Below, one piece after another: positions 8,946 through 16,886 of a DNA stretch of 64,000 bases. The translations under genes were made by a program, and so were the position numbers. The notes beneath the pieces were generated by a model. It was not told where the DNA came from, did not search any database, and was given only the letters and a program-made list of their open reading frames with translations. The stretch comes from Plantibacter sp. Leaf314 (lineage in GTDB: Bacteria; Actinomycetota; Actinomycetes; Actinomycetales; Microbacteriaceae), in assembly GCF_001423185.1 (NCBI RefSeq), contig NZ_LMOB01000001.1:2029889-2093888 (forward strand). The letters are read 5' to 3'. How positions within the stretch are numbered: the first letter of the stretch is position 1; every line of letters starts with the position of its first letter.

Positions 8946-9335
8946 ATGCACTGGAATCTCGAAGTCGTCCCCGTCAGCGTCGCCGACGTCGACCGGGCGA
9001 AAGCCTTCTACGAGGAGCAGCTCGGGTTCCATCTCGACCTCGACCATCGGGTCAGCGACGATCTCCGCATCGTGCAGCTCACCCCACCCGGATCGGCGAG
9101 CAGCATCCAGCTGAAGGTCGGCGACACCCGCCTCGAGGGCCTGCAGCTCGTCGTCGACGACGTCGACGCGGCCCGGTCCGAACTCGCCGAGCGCGGCGTC
9201 GACGTGACACCGGTGATGCACTTCGAAAACGGCGTCCGCCTGGAGGGCCGAGGCGGCGACTGGAACTCGTTCGTGTTCTTCGCCGATCCGGACGGCAACA
9301 CCTGGGTGATCCAGGAGCGGCCGCAGGCAGTCTGA
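8946..9335 (+). CDS. VOC (glyoxalase/bleomycin resistance) superfamily protein
   Basis: 129 residues, with an AAGGAG six bases before the ATG. Paired beta-alpha-beta-beta-beta modules are visible: VVPVSVADVDRAKAFYEEQLGF at the N-terminus (written here in part) and SFVFFADPDGNTWVIQE at the C-terminus, with the metal-site glutamate in the last strand. VOC proteins isomerise, cleave or sequester small molecules; the substrate is not evident. Probably in one transcript with the reductase-like gene at 8356. Confidence 0.82.
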   Translation: MHWNLEVVPVSVADVDRAKAFYEEQLGFHLDLDHRVSDDLRIVQLTPPGSASSIQLKVGDTRLEGLQLVVDDVDAARSELAERGVDVTPVMHFENGVRLEGRGGDWNSFVFFADPDGNTWVIQERPQAV

Positions 9336-9371
9336 CAGCGCGGAAGCGCGGTCAGGAGCTGAGCGCCTCCG

Positions 9372-10493
9372 TCACCCGGCGATCGGGCGGAGCGGCGGGA
9401 GCAGACCGCGGGCGGCCGCAGCCGCTCGCGCCACCATGAGCGGCGGATCGACGATCGTCCCGTCAGTGATCAGCTGGTCGAGCTCAACCAGCTGCATGCG
9501 CACAAGGCGGACCTGTTCGCCGGGGTCGGACGTGTCGGGACGTCCCGCTCGCAGGCCGGACGTGGAGATGAACAGGTGTGTGGGCCATGCTGCGCGCCCC
9601 GGGTTCATGAAGAAGGTGTGGAGCGGTCGAAGATCGTCCACGATCAGCCCCAGCTCCTCCTCCAGCTCGCGCCGAGCAGCGTCGAGCGGTTCCTCCTCGC
9701 TCCGGCCTCCGCCACCTGGCAGATCGTAGATCCACCGGTCGAGGGGATAGCGATACTGCCGCGCCAGGATCACGTCGTCCCCGTCGACGATGAGTGACGC
9801 GACCGAGAACGGCACACTCTCATCGACGAGGTAGCCGAGACGGGAACCACCGGGCACCTCCACCTCGTGCTCGACCAAGGTGACCCGCCCCTCGAAGACC
9901 GTCCTCCTCGAGCGTGTGCTCCAAGCCGTCTCGATCTCGCCGTCCGCCCGCTCCCGGTCGCTGTGCGGGTCGAGAGACGGAACACGCCCGTCCGTCTGCA
10001 GCGAAGCCCAGACGTCGCGGATCGCCTGCAGCTGCTGATCGACCGTCATGCCGCTGACATCGATCACGTGGTCCACGTCCGGCGGCGGCGTCAGGAGCGC
10101 GTGCACCAGATCGAACTCGTCGTCGGACAGGTAGACGGCACGGGTCGTGGCGCGCTGGTGCGCCTCGTCGAGCGGGAGTGTCAGGTGTACGACGAGGCAG
10201 TCCGGGAGTTCCGCCCGATAGACCGCGAGGGCCTCCGGCGTGACGACGTCGGCGATGACGACCGCGAAGCCGCCCTCGAGGAGATTCCTCGCCATGGCCG
10301 ACGCGTTCCGAGCCGCGAGGCGGTGTTGGGACACCCCGTCGTCTCCGCTCCACAGCGTGGCCTCGCCCGACACCACCAGTTGCCGGATGTCGTCGACATC
10401 GATGAAGGCGGCGCGGTCGAGCTCCCGGGCCAGCAGGCGCCCGCACGTCGACTTCCCGACCGCCGGGCCGCCGGACAACACCACTGGACGCAT
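9372..10493 (-). CDS. P-loop kinase-Nudix hydrolase fusion protein
   Basis: 373 residues in two parts. Residues 1-170 are a P-loop kinase-like domain with Walker A GGPAVGKST (K14), DVDD near 33 and an arginine-rich lid. Residues about 190-373 are a Nudix hydrolase of the ADP-ribose pyrophosphatase type with a full Nudix box ending RELEEELGL, preceded by LPGGGG. A plausible role is phosphorylation of a small substrate coupled to clean-up of a nucleoside-diphosphate-linked compound, but neither substrate can be read. ATG 10493 begins right before the P-loop strand; an ATG 11 codons upstream is possible. Both domains keep their key residues, so this is a genuine fusion and not a decayed gene. 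Confidence 0.82.
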   Translation of the reverse strand: MRPVVLSGGPAVGKSTCGRLLARELDRAAFIDVDDIRQLVVSGEATLWSGDDGVSQHRLAARNASAMARNLLEGGFAVVIADVVTPEALAVYRAELPDCLVVHLTLPLDEAHQRATTRAVYLSDDEFDLVHALLTPPPDVDHVIDVSGMTVDQQLQAIRDVWASLQTDGRVPSLDPHSDRERADGEIETAWSTRSRRTVFEGRVTLVEHEVEVPGGSRLGYLVDESVPFSVASLIVDGDDVILARQYRYPLDRWIYDLPGGGGRSEEEPLDAARRELEEELGLIVDDLRPLHTFFMNPGRAAWPTHLFISTSGLRAGRPDTSDPGEQVRLVRMQLVELDQLITDGTIVDPPLMVARAAAAARGLLPPLRPIAG

Positions 10494-10573
10494 GAACCCG
10501 CCTTCGATCGACGCCCACGCTAGCAAGCAGCGGCGTGGTCGGCGACCCCTCCGTCATGTGCTGGACTGGGAGG

Positions 10574-11386
10574 ATGACCGACCACCTCCAACGCGCCCTC
10601 ACCCTCCACTCGATGCACGTCCAGGGCGACCCGCTGATCCTCCCCAACGCGTGGGACGTCGCTTCAGCCCGTGCCGTCCTCGCGGCGGGCGCGCAGGCGG
10701 TCGCGACCACGAGCGCCGGTGTCGCCTGGTCGCTCGGGCACCGCGACGGGAACGAGCTCAGCCGGGAGACGGCTCTCGACGCCGTGCGACGGATCACCGC
10801 CGCCGTGCCGGTCCCGGTCACCGCCGACATCGAGGGCGGTTACGGCGACACCTCGGCCGAGGTCGCCCGCACCATCGCCGCCTGCATCGAGGCGGGCGTC
10901 TCAGGGGTGAACCTCGAGGACACGCTCCGCCCGGTCGAGGAACAGGAGCACCGGATCGCCGCCGCACGACGTGCAGCCGACGAGGCCGGGATCCACCTCT
11001 TCATCAATGCGCGGATCGACACGCATCGACTCGGTGACGTCGGTGGGGACCACTGGTTCGACGAGACCGTGACCCGTGCCGCCGCGTATGCGCGGGCAGG
11101 CGCGAGCGGGATCTTCGTGCTCGGCGCCCTCCGCGCCGACACGATCGAACGACTCGCGGACAGGACCACCCTCCCGGTCAACGTCGCCTTCGGTCCCGGA
11201 ACCCTGTCGATCAGCGAGCTCGCGAAGGCCGGGGCGAGCCGGATCAGCGCCGGCTCGTCGATCGCCGAGGCCGCCTATAGCCTCGCGCACCAGTGGGCCT
11301 CGTCGATGCTCGACTCCCCCGATGCGGCACCGGCGCAGCCGCCCGCACTCGGTTGGGCCGCGATGAACGGCCTGATCCGGGACTGA
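10574..11386 (+). CDS. Isocitrate lyase/phosphoenolpyruvate mutase family enzyme
   Basis: 270 residues. The family makes or breaks carbon-carbon or carbon-phosphorus bonds of 2-oxo acids using magnesium. Visible motifs are LPNAWDVASAR near 22, VTADIEGGYGD near 82 (metal-binding acids) and GVNLEDT near 110. Sequences of this short type are often annotated as 2-methylisocitrate lyase-like or oxaloacetate decarboxylase-like, with the activity untested. The KKCGH-type catalytic cysteine loop of true isocitrate lyase is absent. A GGGAGG directly abuts the ATG at 10574, too close to serve it; an ATG at 10556 is an alternative start. It stands alone, divergent from the kinase-Nudix gene. Confidence 0.8.
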   Translation: MTDHLQRALTLHSMHVQGDPLILPNAWDVASARAVLAAGAQAVATTSAGVAWSLGHRDGNELSRETALDAVRRITAAVPVPVTADIEGGYGDTSAEVARTIAACIEAGVSGVNLEDTLRPVEEQEHRIAAARRAADEAGIHLFINARIDTHRLGDVGGDHWFDETVTRAAAYARAGASGIFVLGALRADTIERLADRTTLPVNVAFGPGTLSISELAKAGASRISAGSSIAEAAYSLAHQWASSMLDSPDAAPAQPPALGWAAMNGLIRD

Positions 11387-11699
11387 ACCGCCGCGGAGTC
11401 AGCCGTCGAACCGGACGTGCCGTTCCGACGTGGACCCGGAGGGGACGATGTCGATCTCCATCAGGTACCGGGCGGCTCCGTCCAGCGGTGGGTCGCCAGC
11501 TGCCGCGAGCCAAGCCACCGCGCTACCCTGTTCGGCAGTGAACCGTTCTTTCCCTCTGTGACCCAGAGCCCCTCCAGCGACACCCGTTCGCTCCTCCGAC
11601 GAGGGGCGGTGATTTCGTGCGCCCGGAAGGGGAGCTCCCTGCGGAGTTCCCCCGCATCCCGGCCAGCATTCGAAACCACTCCGGAAAGACCACCCACGC
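11387..11699. other. Intergenic region, 313 bp, no confident gene
   Basis: The stretch holds a hairpin near its right end (11629-11652). On the minus strand the frame ending at 11399 carries the protein-like string ARYLMEIDIVPSGSTSERHV, which could be the tail of a decayed or very small gene, but I see no ribosome site or credible start. No known riboswitch or small RNA was recognised. Confidence 0.4.
11629..11652 (+). other. Hairpin in the leader of the pentapeptide gene
   Basis: Ten-base arms GGGGAGCTCC and GGAGTTCCCC (one G-T pair) around a CTGC loop, 47 bp before the ATG at 11700. No T-run follows. It could be a terminator-like or leader structure. Confidence 0.35.
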
Positions 11700-12596
11700 A
11701 TGCCTTTCAACGACGCTTCCGTCACCCCGTCCGACGACCGCTCGGCACTCCGCGCGAACTGCGCTGACTGCTTCGCCCTCTGCTGCACCGCCTTCGGATT
11801 CCAACGATCCGCGGACTTCCCGATCGACAAACCCGCCGGCACACCCTGCCAGAACCTCGCCGACGACTTCTCCTGCACCATCCACGAGTCCCTCCGCCCG
11901 CGAGGCTTCCGCGGCTGCACCGTGTTCGACTGCTTCGGTGCCGGGCAGCTCGTGTCGCAGGAGTTGTTCGGCGGAACGAGCTGGCGGGAACGCCCCGACA
12001 CCAGCGCCGAGATGTTCCGCACCTTCGGCGCCGTCCGACAACTGCAGGAGATGCGCTGGTACCTCGTCGAGGCCGCCGAACGCGCGAGCGACACCGACCT
12101 CGCTGAACCGGTCGATCAGCTCCGAGCGGAGGTCGTGCGGGTCCTCGACGGCGGGACGGCCGAGATCCTCGCCGCTGATGTCGACGGGCTCCGCTCCGCC
12201 GTCCGGACGGTGTTGGTCGACATCAGCGAGGAGGCACGCGGCGGGTACCTGGCCGGCGCCGGCTGGGAGGTGGACGACGCCCTCCAGCCCTCGGCGGACC
12301 TCGTCGGCCGGGACCTGCGCGATCGCCGCTTGTGCGGAGCCGAGCTGCGCGGGGCGCTCCTCATCGGCGCCGACCTCCGCGGAACGGACCTGGCGGGCGT
12401 CGATCTCCTGGGTGCCGACCTTCGCGGTGCACGACTCGACGGAGCCGACCTCGCGGATGCCCTGTTCCTCACGCAGGCGCAGGTGAACGCCGCGCGCGGT
12501 GATGCGGCGACCCTGCTCCCGGCAACCATCGACCAGCCGGGGCACTGGACGAAGTCCCCATCCACCTCAACGACGGATGGGGAGTTGTCCCCGTAG
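11700..12596 (+). CDS. Cysteine-cluster and pentapeptide-repeat protein
   Basis: 298 residues. Residues about 20-80 carry a cysteine cluster (CADCFALCC, CQNL, FSCTIHESLR, FRGCTVFDC) resembling the YkgJ type zinc/iron-chelating cluster. A helical middle (about 95-195) follows. Residues about 205-265 are pentapeptide repeats with the A(D/E)LRG pattern (GAELRGALLIGADLRGTDL), which fold as a right-handed beta-helix. Similar architectures occur in related actinobacteria but I know no defined function. No signal peptide or membrane segment. The last codons contain a strong hairpin (12555-12583). Confidence 0.75.
   Translation: MPFNDASVTPSDDRSALRANCADCFALCCTAFGFQRSADFPIDKPAGTPCQNLADDFSCTIHESLRPRGFRGCTVFDCFGAGQLVSQELFGGTSWRERPDTSAEMFRTFGAVRQLQEMRWYLVEAAERASDTDLAEPVDQLRAEVVRVLDGGTAEILAADVDGLRSAVRTVLVDISEEARGGYLAGAGWEVDDALQPSADLVGRDLRDRRLCGAELRGALLIGADLRGTDLAGVDLLGADLRGARLDGADLADALFLTQAQVNAARGDAATLLPATIDQPGHWTKSPSTSTTDGELSP
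12555..12583 (+). terminator. Hairpin overlapping the 3' end of the pentapeptide gene
   Basis: Perfect nine-base arms TCCCCATCC and GGATGGGGA with an 11-base loop, ending 13 bases before the end of the gene. No long T-run follows (GTTGTCC). It may still act as a terminator or separate expression from the lipoprotein gene 34 bp downstream. Confidence 0.4.
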
Positions 12597-12630
12597 GCTC
12601 AGGCGCCTCGTCCCCGATAGCGTCGAGGAC

Positions 12631-13167
12631 ATGACCCGCTCCCGCCGCGCCCTCACGTTGACCGCCCTCATCGCCGCGACTCTCGGGGTCGCCCTGACCG
12701 GATGCTCCGCCGGCACCCAGCAGGCTCCCGATGACGCCCTGGCGATCGGCACGGGCGTGGCCGTCGAGGTCGGCACCGGCGTGGAGATGTCGTTCTCGAT
12801 CGACGACGTCCGGGAGGGGAAGCTCAGCGACCTCGCGGAGATGGGCTTGCAGTCGACGCCGTCGGACGACGGCAAGGTCCCGTACTTCGTGACGTACTCG
12901 GTCACCCTCACCGACGGCGAGATCGCGGACGCCGACCGCTCGGCCCTCCCGGTGCCGAAGACCGACGAGTGGAAGCTCACTGGCAAGGGCGCTTACCGGC
13001 CCATCCAGGTGATCGGCCAGTTCGACTGCACGCCGGACGGCAACGCGACCGCCGGGGTCGCACCCGATGCGCCGCTCGTCGCCTGCCAGGCCTTCCTCGG
13101 TGACGCCGACGCGCTCCCCACGGCCATCGAGGTGAAGGACCTCGGCACCTGGGCGACCAAGGACTGA
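12631..13167 (+). CDS. Putative lipoprotein, unknown function
   Basis: 178 residues. An N-terminal signal (MTRSRRALTLTALIAATLG) ends in the lipobox LTGC with the lipidated cysteine at C25. The rest is a soluble beta-rich domain of about 140 residues (YFVTYSVTLTDGEI, FDCTPDGN, VACQAFLG) with two cysteines that may form a disulfide outside the cell. No enzyme motif is visible. A GAGGAC lies just before the ATG. It follows the pentapeptide gene by 34 bp on the same strand but a hairpin separates them. Confidence 0.72.
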   Translation: MTRSRRALTLTALIAATLGVALTGCSAGTQQAPDDALAIGTGVAVEVGTGVEMSFSIDDVREGKLSDLAEMGLQSTPSDDGKVPYFVTYSVTLTDGEIADADRSALPVPKTDEWKLTGKGAYRPIQVIGQFDCTPDGNATAGVAPDAPLVACQAFLGDADALPTAIEVKDLGTWATKD

Positions 13168-13238
13168 GCGCGGCGACCTCACCCTGCGTCGGCGTCCGGC
13201 CTTCCGCCGCGCGTCGACGCAGGGTAGTGTCTGCCGTG

Positions 13239-13267
13239 CGATAAGCGAACACTGTGTTCCATTATCG
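13239..13267. promoter_or_regulatory. 29 bp inverted repeat upstream of the FAD monooxygenase
   Basis: Outer arms CGATAA and TTATCG and inner arms GAACAC and GTGTTC are symmetric about one central base; only two base pairs per side mismatch. It lies 28 bp before the ATG at 13295. It is the likely operator of a regulator encoded elsewhere; no regulator gene is adjacent. Confidence 0.6.
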
Positions 13268-13294
13268 AATTCTTGACGACGAAGTGAGGAATCG

Positions 13295-15193
13295 ATGCAG
13301 TTCCACCACCATGGCTACGTCTCCGGCGATCCGCGCGTGCTCCCCGCCGCGGGGGTCGGGATCGACCGGCCCGACGAGCTGCCGGACGAGGTCGACGTCC
13401 TCATCGTCGGCAGCGGACCCGCCGGCATGATCGCCGCCGCCCAGCTCTCCCGGTTCCCGACGATCACCACGCGGATCGTCGAGCGACGACCGGGACGCCT
13501 CGCGATCGGCCAGGCGGACGGCATCCAGGCGCGCAGCGTCGAGACGTTCAACGCGTTCGGCTTCGCTGAGCGCATCACCGCCGAGGCGTACCGGATCACC
13601 GAGATGGCGTTCTGGAAGCCCGACCTCGAGGACCCGAGCCGCATCGTCCGCGGCGCCCGCCCTCTCGACGACACGACGGGCGTCAGCGAGTACCCGCACC
13701 TCATCGTCAACCAGGCGCGCGTGCTCGACTACTTCGCCGAGTACATGGCCAACGCACCGACGCGTATGCGACCCGACTACGGCTGGGCGTTCCAGGGCCT
13801 CGAGATCGACGACACCGCCGAGTACCCGGTGACGGTGACCCTGCTCGACACCGGCGAGTACTCGACCGGCGCCACGAGGACGGTGCGCGCGAAATATGTG
13901 ATCGGGGCGGACGGCGCCAGGAGCGGCGTGCGTCAAGCGATCGGCTGCACCCTCGCCGGCGACCAGGCGAACCACGCCTGGGGTGTCATGGACGCCCTCG
14001 CCGTCACGGACTTCCCGGACATCCGAACGAAGTGCGCGATCCAGTCGGGCTCGGGCGGCAGCATCCTGCTGATCCCGCGTGAGGGCGGGCACCTGTTCCG
14101 CATGTACGTCGACCTCGGCGAGGTGCCGGCGGGCGGCGGCGCAGCGGTCCGGTCCACCTCGATCGAGCAGATCATCGAGCACGCGAACGCGATCCTCAGC
14201 CCCTACCGGCTCGACGTGAAGCACGTCGCCTGGCACAGCGTCTACGAGGTCGGGCACCGACTGACCGACCGTTTCGACGACGTCCCGCTCGCCGAACTCG
14301 GCACGCGCACACCACGCGTGTTCATCACCGGCGACGCCTGCCACACGCACAGCGCGAAGGCCGGGCAGGGCATGAACGTGTCGATGCAGGACGGCTTCAA
14401 CCTCGCCTGGAAGCTCGGACATGTGCTGGAGGGTCGCAGTCCCGAGAGCCTGCTGGCCACCTACTCGGCCGAGCGGCAGGTCGTCGCACAGGACCTCATC
14501 GACTTCGACCGCGAGTGGTCGACGCTCATGGCGAAGCGACCGGAGGAGTTCGCCGACCCCTCGGAGCTCGCCGACTTCTACGTGCGGACGGCCGAGTTCC
14601 CGGCGGGGTTCATGACCGAGTACGCCCCGTCGGCCATCGTCGGCGAGGCGACCCACCAGCATCTCGCGACCGGCTTCCCACTCGGCAAGCGCTTCAAGTC
14701 GGCCCTCACCTCGCGGGTCGCCGACGCGAACCACGTCCACCTCGGACACCACGCCACGGCCGACGGTCGGTGGCGGGTCTACGTGTTCGCCGACGCCGCC
14801 TCCCCCGCCACGGGTCGCTCGGCGGAGCTGGCGGCCTGGCTCCAGGACGCGCCGGAATCGCCCCTGCACCAGGTGCCCGACGGCGTGCGGGCGGACGACT
14901 GGTTCGACGTGAAGGTGGTCTACCAGGAGCACCACACGGACATCGAGCTCGGGACCGTGCCGCAGGTCTTCCTGCCGCGGGTCGGCCCGTTCGACCTCGT
15001 CGACTACGAGAAGGTCTACGCGGTGCACCCCGAGGTCGACGTCTTCGAGGAGCGCGGCATCGACCGCGACGGCGCGATCGTCGTGGTGCGACCCGACCAG
15101 TACGTCGCCCACGTGCTGCCGCTGACGGCCACGGTGGAACTCGCCGCGTTCTTCGACGGCGTCATGGGACGGGAGGCGGCGCGCCCCGCCTGA
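13295..15193 (+). CDS. FAD-dependent aromatic monooxygenase (phenol 2-monooxygenase family)
   Basis: 632 residues, the length of single-component phenol or 3-hydroxybenzoate hydroxylases (PheA/MobA type). These use NADPH and oxygen to add a hydroxyl to a phenolic ring. FAD motif GSGPAG at 39-44; the second FAD motif, GDACHTHSAKAGQGMN, is at about 345-360; the C-terminal 190 residues form the thioredoxin-like domain of this subfamily. AAGTGAGGAA precedes the ATG. No ring-cleavage gene is near, so the pathway is unclear. It is convergent with the alcohol dehydrogenase at 15197 (3 bp between stops). Confidence 0.87.
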   Translation: MQFHHHGYVSGDPRVLPAAGVGIDRPDELPDEVDVLIVGSGPAGMIAAAQLSRFPTITTRIVERRPGRLAIGQADGIQARSVETFNAFGFAERITAEAYRITEMAFWKPDLEDPSRIVRGARPLDDTTGVSEYPHLIVNQARVLDYFAEYMANAPTRMRPDYGWAFQGLEIDDTAEYPVTVTLLDTGEYSTGATRTVRAKYVIGADGARSGVRQAIGCTLAGDQANHAWGVMDALAVTDFPDIRTKCAIQSGSGGSILLIPREGGHLFRMYVDLGEVPAGGGAAVRSTSIEQIIEHANAILSPYRLDVKHVAWHSVYEVGHRLTDRFDDVPLAELGTRTPRVFITGDACHTHSAKAGQGMNVSMQDGFNLAWKLGHVLEGRSPESLLATYSAERQVVAQDLIDFDREWSTLMAKRPEEFADPSELADFYVRTAEFPAGFMTEYAPSAIVGEATHQHLATGFPLGKRFKSALTSRVADANHVHLGHHATADGRWRVYVFADAASPATGRSAELAAWLQDAPESPLHQVPDGVRADDWFDVKVVYQEHHTDIELGTVPQVFLPRVGPFDLVDYEKVYAVHPEVDVFEERGIDRDGAIVVVRPDQYVAHVLPLTATVELAAFFDGVMGREAARPA

Positions 15194-15196
15194 CTC

Positions 15197-16243
15197 TCAG
15201 ACGGGCTCGGCGTCGAGGTCGGCGAGGTCCAGCACGAAGCGGTACCGGACGTCGTTCCGCGCGAGCCGGTCGAGGGCCACGTCCACGTCGGCGGAGGGGA
15301 CGACCTCGACGTCGGCCGTCACGCCGTGGGTGCCGCAGAAGTCGAGGAGGTCCTGCGTCCACGGGCGACCGCCGCTGCCGGACGAGGTCAGGCGCTTCCG
15401 GCCGAGGAGGAGGTCCATGGTCTGGATGGAGATCGGACCGAGGGTGCCGAGCGAGCAGAGCGTCCCGTCGAGGTCGAGGACGCGGAGGTACGGCGCGAGA
15501 TCGTGCTCGGCTGAGACCGTGTCGATCACCAGGTCGAGGCTGCCGGCCGCGGCGGCCATGGCGTCCGCGTCTGTCGAGACGACCACCCGCGACGCCCCGA
15601 GCCGCTCGGCGTCGCTCGCCTTGCCTTCCGAGGTGGTGAAGACGGTGACGTCGGCGCCGAGCGCATGCCCGAGCCGGACGGCGAGATGCCCGAGACCGCC
15701 GAGGCCGACGACCCCGAGTCGCGTCCCGTCCCCCACCTCGTTGCTCCGGAGCGGCTCCCAGACGGTGATGCCCGCGCACATGAGGGGCGCGACGCCGGCC
15801 GGGTCGAGGGAGAGCGGGCGGTGGTAGACGAAGCTGTCGCGCACGATGTAGCGACCGGCGTAGCCGCCGAGCGTCGTGCTCCCGTCGACGCGGTCCCGCC
15901 CGCCGTAGGTGAGGGTCGGGAACTCCGCGCAGTAGTTCTCCTGGCCGCGCAGACACATCGCACAGGTGCCGCAGGAGTCGACGATGTTGCCGACGGCGAC
16001 CGGATCGCCGGGGGCGAACGCCGTCACCGCGGAACCGACGGCGACGACCTCGCCGACGAACTCGTGGCCGGGCACGAGTCCCGCTTGAGGCCCTGCGGAG
16101 TCAAGGGCGTGCAGGTCGCTGTGACAGACCCCGCAGTAGGTGACGCGGACGTCGACGTCGTCCGGTCGGAGGTCGCGGCGCTCGATCGTGGTCCGCTGGA
16201 GCGACCGGGGCGTGGCGGTGGACATGAGGGCGGTTGTGCGCAT
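15197..16243 (-). CDS. Zinc-dependent alcohol dehydrogenase, NAD(P)-linked
   Basis: 348 residues, medium-chain dehydrogenase of the cinnamyl-alcohol/YahK-like group, which reduces a range of aldehydes with NADPH. Catalytic zinc ligands are in CGVCHSDLH and PGHEFVGEV, the structural zinc cluster is CGTCAMCLRGQENYC, and the nucleotide site is GVVGLGGLGHLA. The start at 16243 keeps seven extra residues over the next in-frame ATG; either is possible. It is divergent from a TetR gene 45 bp away with an inverted repeat between, so it is probably repressed by it and induced by an aldehyde or similar stress compound. Confidence 0.87.
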   Translation of the reverse strand: MRTTALMSTATPRSLQRTTIERRDLRPDDVDVRVTYCGVCHSDLHALDSAGPQAGLVPGHEFVGEVVAVGSAVTAFAPGDPVAVGNIVDSCGTCAMCLRGQENYCAEFPTLTYGGRDRVDGSTTLGGYAGRYIVRDSFVYHRPLSLDPAGVAPLMCAGITVWEPLRSNEVGDGTRLGVVGLGGLGHLAVRLGHALGADVTVFTTSEGKASDAERLGASRVVVSTDADAMAAAAGSLDLVIDTVSAEHDLAPYLRVLDLDGTLCSLGTLGPISIQTMDLLLGRKRLTSSGSGGRPWTQDLLDFCGTHGVTADVEVVPSADVDVALDRLARNDVRYRFVLDLADLDAEPV

Positions 16244-16254
16244 GGCTCGATACT

Positions 16255-16272
16255 ACCTACTAGTTGGTAGGT
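16255..16272. promoter_or_regulatory. TetR-type operator between alcohol dehydrogenase and regulator
   Basis: Inverted repeat with six-base arms ACCTAC and GTAGGT around a 6-base centre, in the 45 bp between two divergent starts. It covers the shared promoter region. Confidence 0.6.
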
Positions 16273-16288
16273 TCGGTAGACTCGGTCG

Positions 16289-16861
16289 ATGACCACCGCG
16301 GACCAGACTCGCCAGCGCATCCTCGACGCCGCGACCGAGGAGTTCGCCACCCATGGCATCGCGGGTGCCCGGGTAGACCGGATCGCCCGTCGGTCCGGCA
16401 TGAGCAAGCCCATGATCTACGCGTACTACGGAGCGAAGGACCAGCTCTTCGACGCGGTGTTCCACGCCCATGTCATCGCGAACAGCGACCGGGTCCCGTT
16501 CACCGCGGCCCAGCTCCCCGAATACGCGGCCCGACTCTACGACGACTACCTCGCCGACCCGGCACTCGCCCGCCTCGTCATGTGGAAGCGCCTCGAGCGT
16601 GAGAGCACCGGTTACCTCTACCCCAGCCTCGAGGACCACGACGTCCAGCACATCCGCGACATCGAGGCCGAACAGCGCGCAGGGTCGATCCGCCCCGATC
16701 TCGACCCGGCCGACATCTGGTCGTTGCTCATCTCGACCGCGGCGACCTGGGCGCAGGCGTCCATGACGACCGTCGCCACCTCGGCGGACGCGCCCGAGGT
16801 CCACGAGCGTCGCCGGACCGCACTGGCGTCGACCATCCGCGACGGGCTCTGCACGCGCTGA
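16289..16861 (+). CDS. TetR-family transcriptional regulator
   Basis: 190 residues. The DNA-binding domain at about 5-55 reads RILDAATEEFATHGIAGARV then RSGMSKPMIYAYYGAKDQLF, the standard TetR helix-turn-helix. The C-terminal ligand domain is all-helical and resembles the TetR_C group that begins YAARLYDDYL. It starts 16 bp after the palindrome at 16255-16272 and is divergent from the alcohol dehydrogenase, its likely target. Ligand unknown. Confidence 0.87.
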   Translation: MTTADQTRQRILDAATEEFATHGIAGARVDRIARRSGMSKPMIYAYYGAKDQLFDAVFHAHVIANSDRVPFTAAQLPEYAARLYDDYLADPALARLVMWKRLERESTGYLYPSLEDHDVQHIRDIEAEQRAGSIRPDLDPADIWSLLISTAATWAQASMTTVATSADAPEVHERRRTALASTIRDGLCTR

Positions 16862-16886
16862 CGCGGCAGTGGCCCGAGGTCACCGA

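Noticed and set aside
13262..15112. 616-residue minus-strand frame over the monooxygenase
   Set aside because: Shadow; composition rich in R, G, V, D with no motif.
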